Origin: Halorarius halobius | GTDB lineage: Archaea; Halobacteriota; Halobacteria; Halobacteriales; Haloarculaceae | DNA length: 64,000 nucleotides | Assembly: GCF_024298865.1 (NCBI RefSeq) | Contig: NZ_CP101163.1 | Location: 62,001 to 126,000, forward strand | Direction: 5' to 3' | Shown: positions 1-8,900 of the stretch, piece after piece | Position numbering within the stretch: the stretch's first letter is position 1 | Layout: every line of letters begins with the position of its first letter | Notes under the pieces: model-generated | Seen by the model: only the letters and a program-made list of their open reading frames with translations | Databases searched by the model: none | What the model was told of the DNA's origin: nothing | Program-made: the position numbers and the translations under genes

Positions 1-710
1 CCGATACCCTCCAGATTCGTACTGACAAGTGGTTAGAATATTTCCCATCCGTTCGTGAGACTGATGTCCCGCTATTCGTAGATAGAGATTCGATGCACGC
101 AGTTCCGGTGAGTCTCCGAGGGGATCCGTACTTCGAAGATCTCACAACGAATCACGCCTCAGACCTCCGAGACTCTGTAGATCATATAGACAACCTATAC
201 TCTGAATTTTTGGATATTCGCGATGATTTCGTGAATACCCTAAGTATCGACGTGTATCCTGATATGAGGCAGGTCGATGTTCTTGAGGAGAACTACGCCA
301 AATGGCTGTTCGAGCGAGTGCTACTGTTGGAGCGGACGGGCAAGGACAAAGAGGATCTCAAATCAGCAGTCGGTGACGCCTTCGAAACCAGCGCAGAGGA
401 GGAAGACGAACACTTCCGATTGCTTGGAGATACTGACCAATTTCGGAGGAGACCGATCATGCTCTATCACTACAAGCGGTCCCTTGCGAACAGCCGAAAG
501 GAACCGTACATGTTCCGTATGTACGCCAGAGCTCCGCAGATGCATATTGACGATATTGAGTCGGTATCAGGATACTCTGATGCAGTCGACGCTGCTGAAC
601 TGCTTGACGACATCGAGATGGAACTCGGGGAGTTAGAAAAGAAACTGATTGAGTATAATGAAGCTCCCAGGTTCGAGGGTGAGTGCGGTCTGATACTGGA
701 CATCGAATAG
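1..710 (+). CDS. Hypothetical protein, 5' end outside window
   Basis: The reading frame is open from base 3 and looks coding before the first ATG at 93 (acidic and aromatic residues, no stop), so the gene probably begins upstream of the window; ATG 93 would give 205 residues. The visible part is acidic and helix-rich, with a run of Glu/Asp around residues 98-105 counted from ATG 93 and a Glu/Leu-rich helix near the C terminus. I recognise no domain. Its stop overlaps the proposed GTG start of the next frame, suggesting either coupled translation or an old recombination joint. Function unknown. Confidence 0.6.
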   Translation, partial: DTLQIRTDKWLEYFPSVRETDVPLFVDRDSMHAVPVSLRGDPYFEDLTTNHASDLRDSVDHIDNLYSEFLDIRDDFVNTLSIDVYPDMRQVDVLEENYAKWLFERVLLLERTGKDKEDLKSAVGDAFETSAEEEDEHFRLLGDTDQFRRRPIMLYHYKRSLANSRKEPYMFRMYARAPQMHIDDIESVSGYSDAVDAAELLDDIEMELGELEKKLIEYNEAPRFEGECGLILDIE

Positions 711-1345
711 GTACTGGATTCTTTCACGTCTGGACAGCTCCCGATGCCCCTCAATCAGTCGCCGGCTTCGACCACTTCGACAAGGTAGCTGTCAAAGCCA
801 TCGACGACCGCGTACAAGACTTCCACAACCGTGCTCCGGTCGCGACCGTCGACGCCGTGGAGGACCACCGTTCGGGTAGTGTTGTCCGAGCGATCGACAA
901 AGCCGTCGATTGGATGGAAGCAGTCTCTCCCGGCGCTTGGAAGCACCCTGCTGATAACGAGGCTGTGTTCGACCCTCCACCCGGTTATGAACTCACGCAC
1001 TACTACATCGAGAGCAGAGAGGAAATCGTCTACTACCATAGAGAAGGTACTCACGAAGGTCAGCGACCTACGGGGAGCACGACCGCAGTCGGTCTCGAAG
1101 TGACCACTAAAACAGATCCATACTTTGTCGTCAAAGTGGGGCGAGACAGCGGTAACGCTACCGTCGCGCTCGCCCCGTGGGACTATGCACACGAAACTGA
1201 GATGGTCGACATCCGAAATCCACCCGACGGATACGGACCCAACATCGCATTAACGATCGCTCGCAACTATGCTGCCGCCGTAATCGGCAATGACACCGAT
1301 CCGCCTGCCGTCCGGCAAGCAAACCTCACAGCGTGGACACAGTAG
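683..1345 (+). CDS. Hypothetical protein (GTG start)
   Basis: About 220 residues, acidic, with typical haloarchaeal composition downstream of about residue 12. No ATG exists near the start; GTG 683 lies inside the end of the preceding gene. The N terminus is therefore uncertain, and the frame could be a 5'-truncated gene joined to the upstream one. No family recognised. It is followed by an 80-base gap with an SD-sequestering hairpin. Confidence 0.5.
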   Translation: MRSDTGHRIGTGFFHVWTAPDAPQSVAGFDHFDKVAVKAIDDRVQDFHNRAPVATVDAVEDHRSGSVVRAIDKAVDWMEAVSPGAWKHPADNEAVFDPPPGYELTHYYIESREEIVYYHREGTHEGQRPTGSTTAVGLEVTTKTDPYFVVKVGRDSGNATVALAPWDYAHETEMVDIRNPPDGYGPNIALTIARNYAAAVIGNDTDPPAVRQANLTAWTQ

Positions 1346-1394
1346 TTTACCATCTATACGCTGTACATCACACCCTTCACCGAGAATTTCTCAC

Positions 1395-1413
1395 CCTCCA
1401 CGAAGAGTGGAGG
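1395..1413 (+). promoter_or_regulatory. Hairpin covering the ribosome-binding site
   Basis: CCTCCAC, loop GAAGA, GTGGAGG: a perfect 7-bp stem whose 3' arm carries the GGAGG Shine-Dalgarno core 12 bases before ATG 1426. In RNA it would hide the ribosome-binding site. Seen directly; a regulatory role is inference. Confidence 0.45.
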
Positions 1414-1425
1414 TTCCATCGATAG

Positions 1426-2025
1426 ATGCACCAGCTTATCCGCGTACTTGTTCCCGGTACCACTCAAGACGACGCCCTCGCCCGCGCTCACAGCGCCCTC
1501 GACAAACTCGTCGGTGTCGGCGTCGATACTGCCAGTGTCTACGACTACTACGGGACGTTCGATCAATCGGACTCACGTTACAAGCCGCACGTCGCGAACG
1601 TCATCAGTGATGGCAGCTCTGAGACTGTCGACGAGACAACGGTCGCTCCAGCGTTCCCACTCGACAGCGAAGAGGGACAAGCACTCCTCGATGATGCGCT
1701 CAAGGAACAAACGGAGGAGTTCGGAGATACATTGTCAAAATTCCAATCGAAAGTCGACGATCTCTCCGTTGAGGACGTGATGAACAACGTCGACGGAGTA
1801 CGATTCCACCTGGGACAGCTCGCCGAATGTCGAGGACCGTCAGTGTACATCTATAACGAATACGGAGGCGGTCTCGTATCACCGACGGCCGTCGACAAAT
1901 ACGTCGATCGCCTACACAACGCCTCGTCCGGTACTTCCGGCGGCGACGGTGACGCCGCAGCGGCCACAAAAGAAGATGATCAGATGTCCCGGGGATGGCT
2001 CGTCCCCGCCGACGTCCATTTCTAG
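1426..2025 (+). CDS. Hypothetical acidic protein
   Basis: 199 residues. The ATG follows a GGAGG ribosome-binding site held in a hairpin. The N-terminal third (residues 1-50) reads as a beta-alpha-beta unit, the middle is a Glu-rich helix, and a conserved-looking stretch at about 130-165 contains paired aromatic residues. It ends 6 bases before the next gene, so the two are probably co-transcribed. I do not recognise a characterised family. Confidence 0.65.
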   Translation: MHQLIRVLVPGTTQDDALARAHSALDKLVGVGVDTASVYDYYGTFDQSDSRYKPHVANVISDGSSETVDETTVAPAFPLDSEEGQALLDDALKEQTEEFGDTLSKFQSKVDDLSVEDVMNNVDGVRFHLGQLAECRGPSVYIYNEYGGGLVSPTAVDKYVDRLHNASSGTSGGDGDAAAATKEDDQMSRGWLVPADVHF

Positions 2026-2031
2026 CGCTTT

Positions 2032-2337
2032 ATGCCGAGTGAGCCACAGCTCTTCGAGACGCTTAACGACCCGAATCGGATAGCCTTCCGGGTAGAGCTT
2101 CCGGACGGGAAATTAACAGCGTTCGCGACGACTGGACGGACCGACGTTGCAATCGGCGAGCGGTACTGGAATTCCTACGACGGCGAACTATACCGCGTCA
2201 CGATCGTCGACGACAAGACGGTCGAAGCAGTCCTCGAATTCGGCTGTGGGGATATCCCCCGATCAGTCTCCTTCGACTGCGAGTGGTTTACCCCAGACGG
2301 TCACTCCCTCCACCACATCGCTCCGGAGACCGAGTAA
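2032..2337 (+). CDS. Small hypothetical beta-rich protein
   Basis: 101 residues, beta-strand-rich and acidic, with two Cys (about 74 and 84). It sits in a tight operon between the 1426 gene (6-base gap) and the 2365 gene (27-base gap). No motif points to a function. Confidence 0.6.
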   Translation: MPSEPQLFETLNDPNRIAFRVELPDGKLTAFATTGRTDVAIGERYWNSYDGELYRVTIVDDKTVEAVLEFGCGDIPRSVSFDCEWFTPDGHSLHHIAPETE

Positions 2338-2364
2338 CCGCCATCACTCTGTCGACTCTTCAGT

Positions 2365-3291
2365 ATGTCAGAACTTGCTTTCCCCGTTCGTGACGGGTCA
2401 AAACCAGCACCTCTTGACCATTCCTCGCTGGCCAGCAACAAACCAACCGAGCTCGCATCGACGATTCGCGCCGGCGATCACATCTTTGAGCGAACCGTCA
2501 TCGACTCTCGAAGTCGATTCCCAATTCCCGAGGTGAAGGCTGTTTACCGACGTCGCGTCATCACTAACATTCAGCTCACTCGAGGAGGCCGTTCATTGGT
2601 CGTTCACTTCCAGGAACGGCTCCCTGCCGATGAGTCGATGGTCGCAGCGCTCCATTCGAGTGATCCTGAGTGGCGTACATACCCACCAGCGGGAATGCCG
2701 GATTTCCCACGGATGGACGTCGAACCTGGTGAAAAACCGGATTGGAGGGTCTCCCATTGGGAACCCGAGCGTGTCACGCCACCGCCTCTCGAGGACGTCA
2801 CCGACCTCACAGTCCACCGCGTTTGTGGACGAGGGAGTCGGCAACTCGTCAATCACCTTCTTATCGGTGGTCCGGACGGCCGCATCGACCACCGCCTCGG
2901 CGGTGTCGCGAAATGGAAGGCCGGATTCATCGCTACCCACGAGGGGCATCCGTACTCAGTGGCGGTACTCGCACAGCCGTACACATACAGTTACGACGGG
3001 GCTCGTGAAGAGCTGTATGTTACACGGCTTGCGAATCACCCGAATCGCCCACCGAATACGTCGAGTTGGATGCTTGCGCGTCTTCGAGACTGGGTACGTG
3101 AGAATACCGACCGAAAGCGGCTCGTCGCGATCGCCGGCGTCGACGACAACACTGGAGTCTGCTACCGAGCCGCTGGGTTCGAACTCGATCGGATCAAACC
3201 CGTCTCGAGTACTGATTGGGAGAACCGTGAAGGACGTACTGTGCCCCGTCGCGACGAGTGGACTAAACGAAGGTACATCTCATCAGTATAA
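2365..3291 (+). CDS. GNAT-type protein with Mom-like C-terminal domain
   Basis: 308 residues. The C-terminal 130 residues resemble the GNAT-fold, Mom-like acyltransferases of phages: an RLA..P.....SSWMLARLRDW segment, a beta strand, then a TGVCYRAAGF segment, the usual acyl-CoA-binding/GF pattern of this fold. The N-terminal 170 residues are not recognised and include a proline-rich linker. Mom enzymes modify adenine in phage DNA and protect it from restriction; whether this protein acts on DNA is inference. It converges on orc1, 11 bases away, and ends an operon of unknown proteins. Confidence 0.55.
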   Translation: MSELAFPVRDGSKPAPLDHSSLASNKPTELASTIRAGDHIFERTVIDSRSRFPIPEVKAVYRRRVITNIQLTRGGRSLVVHFQERLPADESMVAALHSSDPEWRTYPPAGMPDFPRMDVEPGEKPDWRVSHWEPERVTPPPLEDVTDLTVHRVCGRGSRQLVNHLLIGGPDGRIDHRLGGVAKWKAGFIATHEGHPYSVAVLAQPYTYSYDGAREELYVTRLANHPNRPPNTSSWMLARLRDWVRENTDRKRLVAIAGVDDNTGVCYRAAGFELDRIKPVSSTDWENREGRTVPRRDEWTKRRYISSV

Positions 3292-3302
3292 CATCTAATT
3301 AG

Positions 3303-4700
3303 TCAGGCGAACCGTTTCAGCGAGGATTTAGAGATATCTCCGAATCGAGAATCCTCCATTACGATATCAAGGATAGCCTCAGGATTGTGGAGTAACCGAT
3401 GAGAGTTGTGGCGGCCACCGCCTTTTCCCATATTTACCTCCTTAGTTTCGATTACCTGGCTGAGCTGCATCTCATCAAGAATATCCCGGAACCGCCGTAT
3501 CCCAATCGTGTCCATATCTATCGCGTTAGTGATCTGCTGGTACGCATCGTAGAGTTCACCTGTGATGATGTAATCATCACGCGAGTAAAGTGACTTAGCA
3601 GCGATCGAGAGACAAGCCGCTTTCATTTGAGTGGGGGTTCCCTGGAGGAAGTCGCGGAATCGATCCTTTTCAAGTGCGTCTTGGGCTCTTCGCACGTGGT
3701 CTTCTTCGACCATGTCAGCTCCCTCACGATCGGCTAGCTCTCCTGCGGTCCTGAATAACCGCATTGCTTTCCGTGCATCTCCGTGTTCCTGGGCTGAGAA
3801 AGCCGCGACAAGAGGAATGACCTCATCAGTAAGAACACCATCACGAAATGCGTCATCACGCCCGCGAAGAATCTCTTGAATCTGATTTGCATTATATGGG
3901 TCGAAATTGAGTTCTTGAGTCTGGAAGGCACTCTTGGTGCGTGGGTTCAACTCGTCGAAGAAGTTGATTTGATTGCTTATTGCTATAATTCCGATTTGAC
4001 ACGACGTATCATTTGATTCGACTGCCTTCGCGAGACTCATCAGAACGTGGTCGCTCTTGAGAAGGTCGACTTCGTCGAGAATGATGATAGCCGAATCGTA
4101 GTGATCGAGAATCTGCCAGAGGCGTTTGTAGAACTTGTCTTTCGGTAGCCCGGTATCGGGCATTTTCACGACGTCCTCATCCTCGTCATAGATATCCTCG
4201 TCGTTCAGCTGTTGGCCGATTGTCGAGATGACTTGGACTTCAGTTGAGGATTTCGAGCAGTCTAGATACGTATGGCCTATTCGGATATCATCAACTGCCG
4301 CATTGACAGCTCGACGAGTGACGTATCGGGAGACAAGAGATTTTCCCGTTCCTGTTTTCCCAGTAATTGAGATGTGATTTGGGGCACCACCATAGACAGC
4401 GTCGTTCAGACAGCTGCTGATAGTGGAAATATAATCGTCACGTCCGACAATTCGATCGCCATCAGGTACCCAACCGACACGGACCATCTCCTTATTTTGG
4501 AAAACTCCCTTCCGTTTAGAAAAGAGCGGGTCGTCAACCTTGAATTGTTGACCGTCCCCGTCGCTTGATGGCGGTTTTCCATTCTCGTCTGGACTCCCCT
4601 TCGGTTCCGATGTTTGGACGCGAGATTGGTCGTCTTGACCGTCTGAAGACGTAGAATCCAAATCTCGACTTTCATCGGAAGTCGAGGTGCCGTTTGACAT
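3303..4700 (-). CDS. orc1: Orc1/Cdc6-family replication initiator
   Basis: 465 residues. An acidic, Ser-rich tail (1-60) precedes an AAA+ domain: Walker A GKTGTGKS (114-121), Walker B IIILDEVD with D209/E210, sensor 1 around AISN, and a sensor 2 helix GDARKAMRLFR. The C-terminal 110 residues form the winged-helix DNA-binding domain. Initiators of this family bind origin recognition boxes and load the MCM helicase. Boxes in the adjacent 900 bases support an initiator/origin pair that replicates this element. The ATG at 4700 has a stretch of A+T-rich DNA upstream suitable for a promoter. Confidence 0.95.
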   Translation of the reverse strand: MSNGTSTSDESRDLDSTSSDGQDDQSRVQTSEPKGSPDENGKPPSSDGDGQQFKVDDPLFSKRKGVFQNKEMVRVGWVPDGDRIVGRDDYISTISSCLNDAVYGGAPNHISITGKTGTGKSLVSRYVTRRAVNAAVDDIRIGHTYLDCSKSSTEVQVISTIGQQLNDEDIYDEDEDVVKMPDTGLPKDKFYKRLWQILDHYDSAIIILDEVDLLKSDHVLMSLAKAVESNDTSCQIGIIAISNQINFFDELNPRTKSAFQTQELNFDPYNANQIQEILRGRDDAFRDGVLTDEVIPLVAAFSAQEHGDARKAMRLFRTAGELADREGADMVEEDHVRRAQDALEKDRFRDFLQGTPTQMKAACLSIAAKSLYSRDDYIITGELYDAYQQITNAIDMDTIGIRRFRDILDEMQLSQVIETKEVNMGKGGGRHNSHRLLHNPEAILDIVMEDSRFGDISKSSLKRFA

Positions 4701-4824
4701 AGAGGCACCGACGAAACCCGATTACTTAAAAGTATTCCCACCTCGACTTCCGACGTAAATCTACCACGAAAGAAGGTCTACTGGAAGGACTATCTCGATT
4801 TTCGAACAATCACGGAACCCAACA

Positions 4825-4852
4825 CACACACCCCTTCGGTTCCGTCGTTACC
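4825..4852 (-). repeat. Origin recognition box, inverted copy
   Basis: Read on the minus strand it contains AACGACGGAACCGAAGGGGT followed by a GT tract, nearly identical to the plus-strand copy at 5200-5228. It faces the other boxes across the A+T-rich segment. Confidence 0.85.
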
Positions 4853-5013
4853 GATGAACGTGTACCCCCCACGGGAAGGATACGTACAATCGCGGTTTAG
4901 TGGATAGAACGCGTCTCTACGGCGTTTCTGGACGTTCCACCCCGTTACTGATTTTCATCTCGAACCTACCAGTCGCTCCGCTTCCTCCTCTCTAGTATTT
5001 CGTCCCGCGGAGT

Positions 5014-5084
5014 TATTCAAGCTGTATTGTAATAAAGCTAGGGTTAACTAACTCAACTTTTACATATTCTTATCGTGGGACAGA
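5014..5084. other. A+T-rich probable duplex-unwinding element
   Basis: About 70 bases strikingly rich in A and T within otherwise G+C-rich DNA, including a GGTTAACTAAC segment, lying between the inverted ORBs. Strand opening here is inferred from position and composition. Confidence 0.65.
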
Positions 5085-5133
5085 ATACAGACGGCTTCTG
5101 CTATTCTCAGTCTAGTTACCGCTTTTCACGGCC

Positions 5134-5555
5134 GCTAACGTCGGAACCGGTGGGGTGTGTCTGGTCATCGTGATCTTGAGCTGCGTTGCCCTTGTCTATC
5201 TAACGACGGAACCGAAGGGGTGTGGGTCCGTCATCGAGTAGTGATAGGATTTTCCCGAGACCAATTCTCGTCTCTCATCTGTCCGTGGTATCCTAAAGTA
5301 TTCATTCTTGACGAGGGTTCTGGAGCTATTCTTCCGTCTTTTGGTTCCACTCATCCCGCTCTTACTTTCATCTAAAGAGAGTAAATTCGCACGCTAACGC
5401 CGGAACTGGTGGGGTGTCCCCTCCCGAGATCTGGAGACTTCATACGATTTGTCCCTCGTTTACGACGGAAGTCTAGGGGTGACCCCATTGCGATAACGCC
5501 GGAACCGGTGGGGTGATTTTCGCCTCTCCTTACGCCGGAACTGGTGGGGTGTCCC
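5134..5555 (+). repeat. Cluster of five origin recognition boxes
   Basis: Copies at 5134-5160, 5200-5228, 5394-5420, 5493-5515 and 5529-5555 share CGGAACYGGTGGGGTG, usually preceded by TAACG. The 5200 copy carries GAAGG in place of GGTGG, matching the inverted copy at 4825. A degenerate copy lies at 5460-5483. The last two are only 36 bases apart and end 47 bases before the next ATG, so initiator binding could also affect that gene. Confidence 0.9.
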
Positions 5556-5601
5556 CTCTCTGGATTTTTCCCTCCCCATGTTGAACTGAGGCGATTCGTC
5601 G

Positions 5602-6489
5602 ATGGCTTCCATCCCTGACCCGAGTACATACGAACCAATCACCGAGCATCTCGATGAAGTCCACAAGAAAACGGGCCTTCGCACATACGACATCTTCACG
5701 AACTGGCTAAACTTCATCGTCACCGCTCTTAGTCGAAACGACGACGACTACCTTGAACTCGTTCACGACCTCACAGATCGTCTCCACGATGACGACGATC
5801 TCACCAGAGATGTTCTCGAGACCTATGGGACTGCACTCGGAGCCCTCGTCAATACAATGGAGGAAACGACCGTTCCGGGATACCCGCACTCGGCGGAACT
5901 CCTCGGTGGGATTTACGAATACTACGGAGCTAACAGTGATGCCTTCGGCCAGCACTTCACATCCCAGAATATCGCCATCGCGAAGGCTCAGATGCTCTTC
6001 AGCACCCCCGAAGGCATTCGTGATGCCTCTCAGGAGGACCCTATCACGATCAGCGATCCGGCGTGCGGGAGTGGTCGACTCCCGTTCCACGCTGTCCAGC
6101 AGCTCCGTCACATCTCACCTAACACGCCCACCGTTGTCGTTGCACGCGACATCGACAAGACGTGCGCTCATATGGCCGTCATCAACTTTGCACTCCACGC
6201 CATCCCCGCGTACGTCGTCCACGGAAACTCCCTCACCTACGAGACGTGGCACGTATGGCGAGTAAACCATCCCACGCGAATCCTTACCGACTCAACCGTC
6301 AACGGGGCTATCACTGAACTCGACCCTGACAACGCACCCATCATAACGAGCTTTGAGAAGGCCGATGGCTCCGCTCAGGACGACACCAACAACGATAGCG
6401 ACCTCTCCGAAGGAAACGTTGAGGACGCCGTCACGATTGATGATCCCGATACCATCGAGAACGTCACGCTTGACGCCTTCAGCGAATAA
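5602..6489 (+). CDS. N6-methylase-like protein lacking the catalytic NPPY motif
   Basis: 295 residues. The segment GQHFTSQNIA (about 113-122) and SAM motif I DPACGSGR (about 153-160) match type I (HsdM-like) N6-adenine methylases, and GNSL follows where the acidic-loop region is expected. The catalytic [N/D]PP[Y/F] motif that should come next is absent; the sequence there reads TYETWHVWRVNHP. The chain then ends in an acidic tail. It may bind SAM or DNA without methylating, or need a partner. Its promoter region abuts the ORB cluster, so expression may be tied to origin binding. Confidence 0.75.
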   Translation: MASIPDPSTYEPITEHLDEVHKKTGLRTYDIFTNWLNFIVTALSRNDDDYLELVHDLTDRLHDDDDLTRDVLETYGTALGALVNTMEETTVPGYPHSAELLGGIYEYYGANSDAFGQHFTSQNIAIAKAQMLFSTPEGIRDASQEDPITISDPACGSGRLPFHAVQQLRHISPNTPTVVVARDIDKTCAHMAVINFALHAIPAYVVHGNSLTYETWHVWRVNHPTRILTDSTVNGAITELDPDNAPIITSFEKADGSAQDDTNNDSDLSEGNVEDAVTIDDPDTIENVTLDAFSE

Positions 6490-6512
6490 CTATCTGTATT
6501 CCACACTCCACA

Positions 6513-7043
6513 ATGTCCGTTGTTCTCCAATCCGAGGCGAACCGGCGTCAAGCCCTTCGAGAACTTTTCCAGGCCCTTGAGGACCATACGCCGCCTCCAC
6601 GAGGTCTCGCACAAACCGAGTCTGGCGTCGTAGCTGCAATCGGGCCCGCACCGATGACCACCCGTGCGTGGTTCCTCGAGCGAAACCCTCATCTCAAGGC
6701 CAGCGAAGAAACCACCGAAGCGCAGGTCTACCGAGCGTACTGTTTCGGCCCGACTCACATCCGAAAACCAACTACGGATCCCCGCGATCACGTCCAAGGG
6801 AACTTCGTAGACGATCAGCTGGTCACCTGTCAAGTGTTCGTCCTCGACCTTCCTGCTACCCACTTCGAAAATTGCACGAGATTGGACGCCATCCTCCGGA
6901 TCGCCAGCGAGCAATTCTCTCCTATCATCCGTGACGGGCGACGTGTCCTTGAGAAGACGATTGTTGGCTCCGCTCGAGACGTCCACACACTCTATCAGCG
7001 CACTCGATATCAACCAGCTTGCGACCCATCGACGAATATGTGA
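6513..7043 (+). CDS. Hypothetical protein
   Basis: 176 residues, 23 bases after the methylase-like gene and probably in its operon. No family recognised. After the stop at 7043 another frame (through 7125) continues with plausible haloarchaeal composition, so the annotated C terminus might result from a frameshift near 7015-7030; this is uncertain. Confidence 0.6.
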   Translation: MSVVLQSEANRRQALRELFQALEDHTPPPRGLAQTESGVVAAIGPAPMTTRAWFLERNPHLKASEETTEAQVYRAYCFGPTHIRKPTTDPRDHVQGNFVDDQLVTCQVFVLDLPATHFENCTRLDAILRIASEQFSPIIRDGRRVLEKTIVGSARDVHTLYQRTRYQPACDPSTNM

Positions 7044-7143
7044 ACAACACTGCTACCTCGATAGGAACGACGACTACACGCTCACTCGCGTCGACGACCA
7101 GCCCGATCCCGCTGCTCGCTCGTAACATCACGGAGTTCACACG

Positions 7144-8151
7144 ATGCCATCGAATTCCCAATCCCAGCTTGATGCGTTCACGACGACCGAGGAATCGACA
7201 CCCGATCGCTCAGCAAGTACTCCCGCAGCCGCGTCGACGACTGACAAGTCTGATACGACCCAATCCACGGTGGAAACGCCGCTGGACGACTTCTACGAGG
7301 TGGTCCGCGCGTCCTTCGAGGAGACATCCCCCTCGGCGCTCTTGGATGTCGACCAGGTCATGGCACTCACCCCCGACCGTGACGTCTTCAGTACGTCCGA
7401 TCTTCCCGACGGCCTCGAGGTCACCCCGACTCGTGTCGGCCAGTGGGAACTCGACTATCACGACGACACAACCGTCACCTACCGAGCCTCGGGACGCGTC
7501 TTCGACGAACGATGGGGAGAAGGCGGGTCGATCGTCCGTCACCGCGTCTACTTGAACGACTCCGGAGCGAACCGCGACGGGATGTGGCACTATATGACCG
7601 AACTCGTGACCGGCTACGGGAACCCCTCACAGGTTCGGAAGGCAGACACCAGCGATAAGGCGCGACTCTCCGGGATACGCGGCCACAGCGTCCAGAACAA
7701 CGACGGCGACTACGGCGTCTCCGGAGGGACGAACGCACGCTTTGAAGACATCAAGACCGCAGTCGCGACGGTCGTTGCCCAACTCCATACAGAGCCCTCC
7801 ACAATCCGAACGCACCTCCCCGACACCGACGAACAGGAATGGACGCTCACCAAATACGGCCTCAGAACGGCTACTTACGAGCGGCTGGCACCAAACGAGA
7901 CAGATTACGACTACTTGCGTCTCACCGCGACGCAGGATCGCGTCTACCTTAAGGGGGCCAAGGAGAATGAGCCATCAGCTCACCACGACCGCGTGCCTGT
8001 CCCCATACCTGATTCGATCCCGCCCGCCTGTGCGACTCAGACCGAGCGAGCGACCACCGTTGTTGCCTCCTCGCTTTCCCCGCTGCTCATCGAGCCTATC
8101 CTCAAACAGCCAGTCGAGGAGGTTCTTGAAGCCATCGCGCTTCCACAGTGA
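7144..8151 (+). CDS. Hypothetical protein with N-terminal PIP-like motif
   Basis: 335 residues. After a Ser-rich start, residues 6-12 read QSQLDAF, a fit to the archaeal PCNA-interacting pattern Q-x-x-[LI]-x-x-F. A Thr/Ser/Asp-rich linker follows (13-45), then an acidic globular region with a Gly/Asn-rich loop near 180-190. The body belongs to no family I can name. A PCNA gene lies on the same element at 55587, so an interaction is possible but unproven. ATG 7144 is the first start after the preceding gene. Confidence 0.65.
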   Translation: MPSNSQSQLDAFTTTEESTPDRSASTPAAASTTDKSDTTQSTVETPLDDFYEVVRASFEETSPSALLDVDQVMALTPDRDVFSTSDLPDGLEVTPTRVGQWELDYHDDTTVTYRASGRVFDERWGEGGSIVRHRVYLNDSGANRDGMWHYMTELVTGYGNPSQVRKADTSDKARLSGIRGHSVQNNDGDYGVSGGTNARFEDIKTAVATVVAQLHTEPSTIRTHLPDTDEQEWTLTKYGLRTATYERLAPNETDYDYLRLTATQDRVYLKGAKENEPSAHHDRVPVPIPDSIPPACATQTERATTVVASSLSPLLIEPILKQPVEEVLEAIALPQ

Positions 8152-8221
8152 GGATGAGACATTATCACCCCCCGGAATAGTCTTTTTGTCGGACGAAGAA
8201 GATGGAGCTACGGCTCCAGAG

Positions 8222-8758
8222 ATGCATCGACGTGGTCATTACGGACTCGCTCTTCTCGTCTTCTCATCGCTAGCGTTTTTCCTTACCGTTAGTCACGCAT
8301 CTGGAGAAGCCCTCGTAGGAATTCTCATCGTCGCCGGCGTGGCACCGATCCCTGATATCGACCAGCGTATCCCCTTCGTTTCGCACCGGGGCATCACGCA
8401 CACCGTCTGGTTCATTATCGTCGCGTCCACGATCGCTACGGCCGTGACGTGGGCCGCGGCGCTTCAGGGAACACATACAGTAAACGGGACGCTGTCAACA
8501 GCAAGCGCTCCATCTCTCGTTCTTCCTGCACTCGGCGTCGGTTTTCTCGTCGCGCTGGGGCTCACGACGCACCTCCTCGGTGACGTGATCACGCCGATGG
8601 GGATCAAACCGTTCGCGCCCGTGGACGACACGGAGTACACGTGGAAGCTTACGACGTCAGCGAACAGCACGGCAAACAACGCCCTCTTCGTCGCTGGACT
8701 CGGTGCCACAGGAGCGGCCATCTATATCCCGCAGGTCCTCGCGACGATTGGCGCGTAA
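8222..8758 (+). CDS. YdjM/DUF457-type membrane metal-dependent hydrolase
   Basis: 178 residues from ATG 8222; longer frames upstream overlap the previous gene. The motifs DIDQR, SHRGITHT and THLLGDVITPMGI, set among four to five hydrophobic segments, are those of the LexA-regulated YdjM-like inner-membrane hydrolases. The His and Asp residues are thought to bind metal; the substrate is unknown for most members. A palindromic site follows 40 bases after the stop. Confidence 0.85.
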   Translation: MHRRGHYGLALLVFSSLAFFLTVSHASGEALVGILIVAGVAPIPDIDQRIPFVSHRGITHTVWFIIVASTIATAVTWAAALQGTHTVNGTLSTASAPSLVLPALGVGFLVALGLTTHLLGDVITPMGIKPFAPVDDTEYTWKLTTSANSTANNALFVAGLGATGAAIYIPQVLATIGA

Positions 8759-8798
8759 CCGTGGCTCTAACGCGCTTATCGAGCAGTCTGTCTCTAAT

Positions 8799-8844
8799 AG
8801 TTACCCCACGAGAAGGGGAGGACCGCCCCCAACGTGGGGTAACT
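8799..8844. promoter_or_regulatory. GTTACCCCAC palindrome, copy 1
   Basis: AGTTACCCCACG at 8799-8810 and its exact reverse complement at 8833-8844, 22 bases apart. The same arms recur at 18908 and 34183 with unrelated spacers. It lies 57 bases before ATG 8901. Either a two-half-site operator or a hairpin. Confidence 0.7.
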
Positions 8845-8900
8845 CGGATAGATCATCGAGCGAATTTCTATCTCCCCTCTGTTGATGGAGGAATTCACGT

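Larger units (their letters stand above)
4701..5601. other. Replication origin (ori) next to orc1
   Basis: A 900-base gene-free region between orc1 and the 5602 gene. It holds one origin recognition box (ORB) on the minus strand at 4825-4852, an A+T-rich stretch at 5014-5084, and at least five plus-strand ORBs from 5134 to 5555. Inverted ORBs flanking an A+T-rich duplex-unwinding element beside orc1/cdc6 is the standard haloarchaeal origin plan. Confidence 0.9.

Noticed and set aside
4587..4612. ORB-like CCCCTTCGGTTCC inside orc1
   Set aside because: Only the central part matches and the flanking TAACG and GT tracts are missing; it falls in the low-complexity N-terminal coding region.
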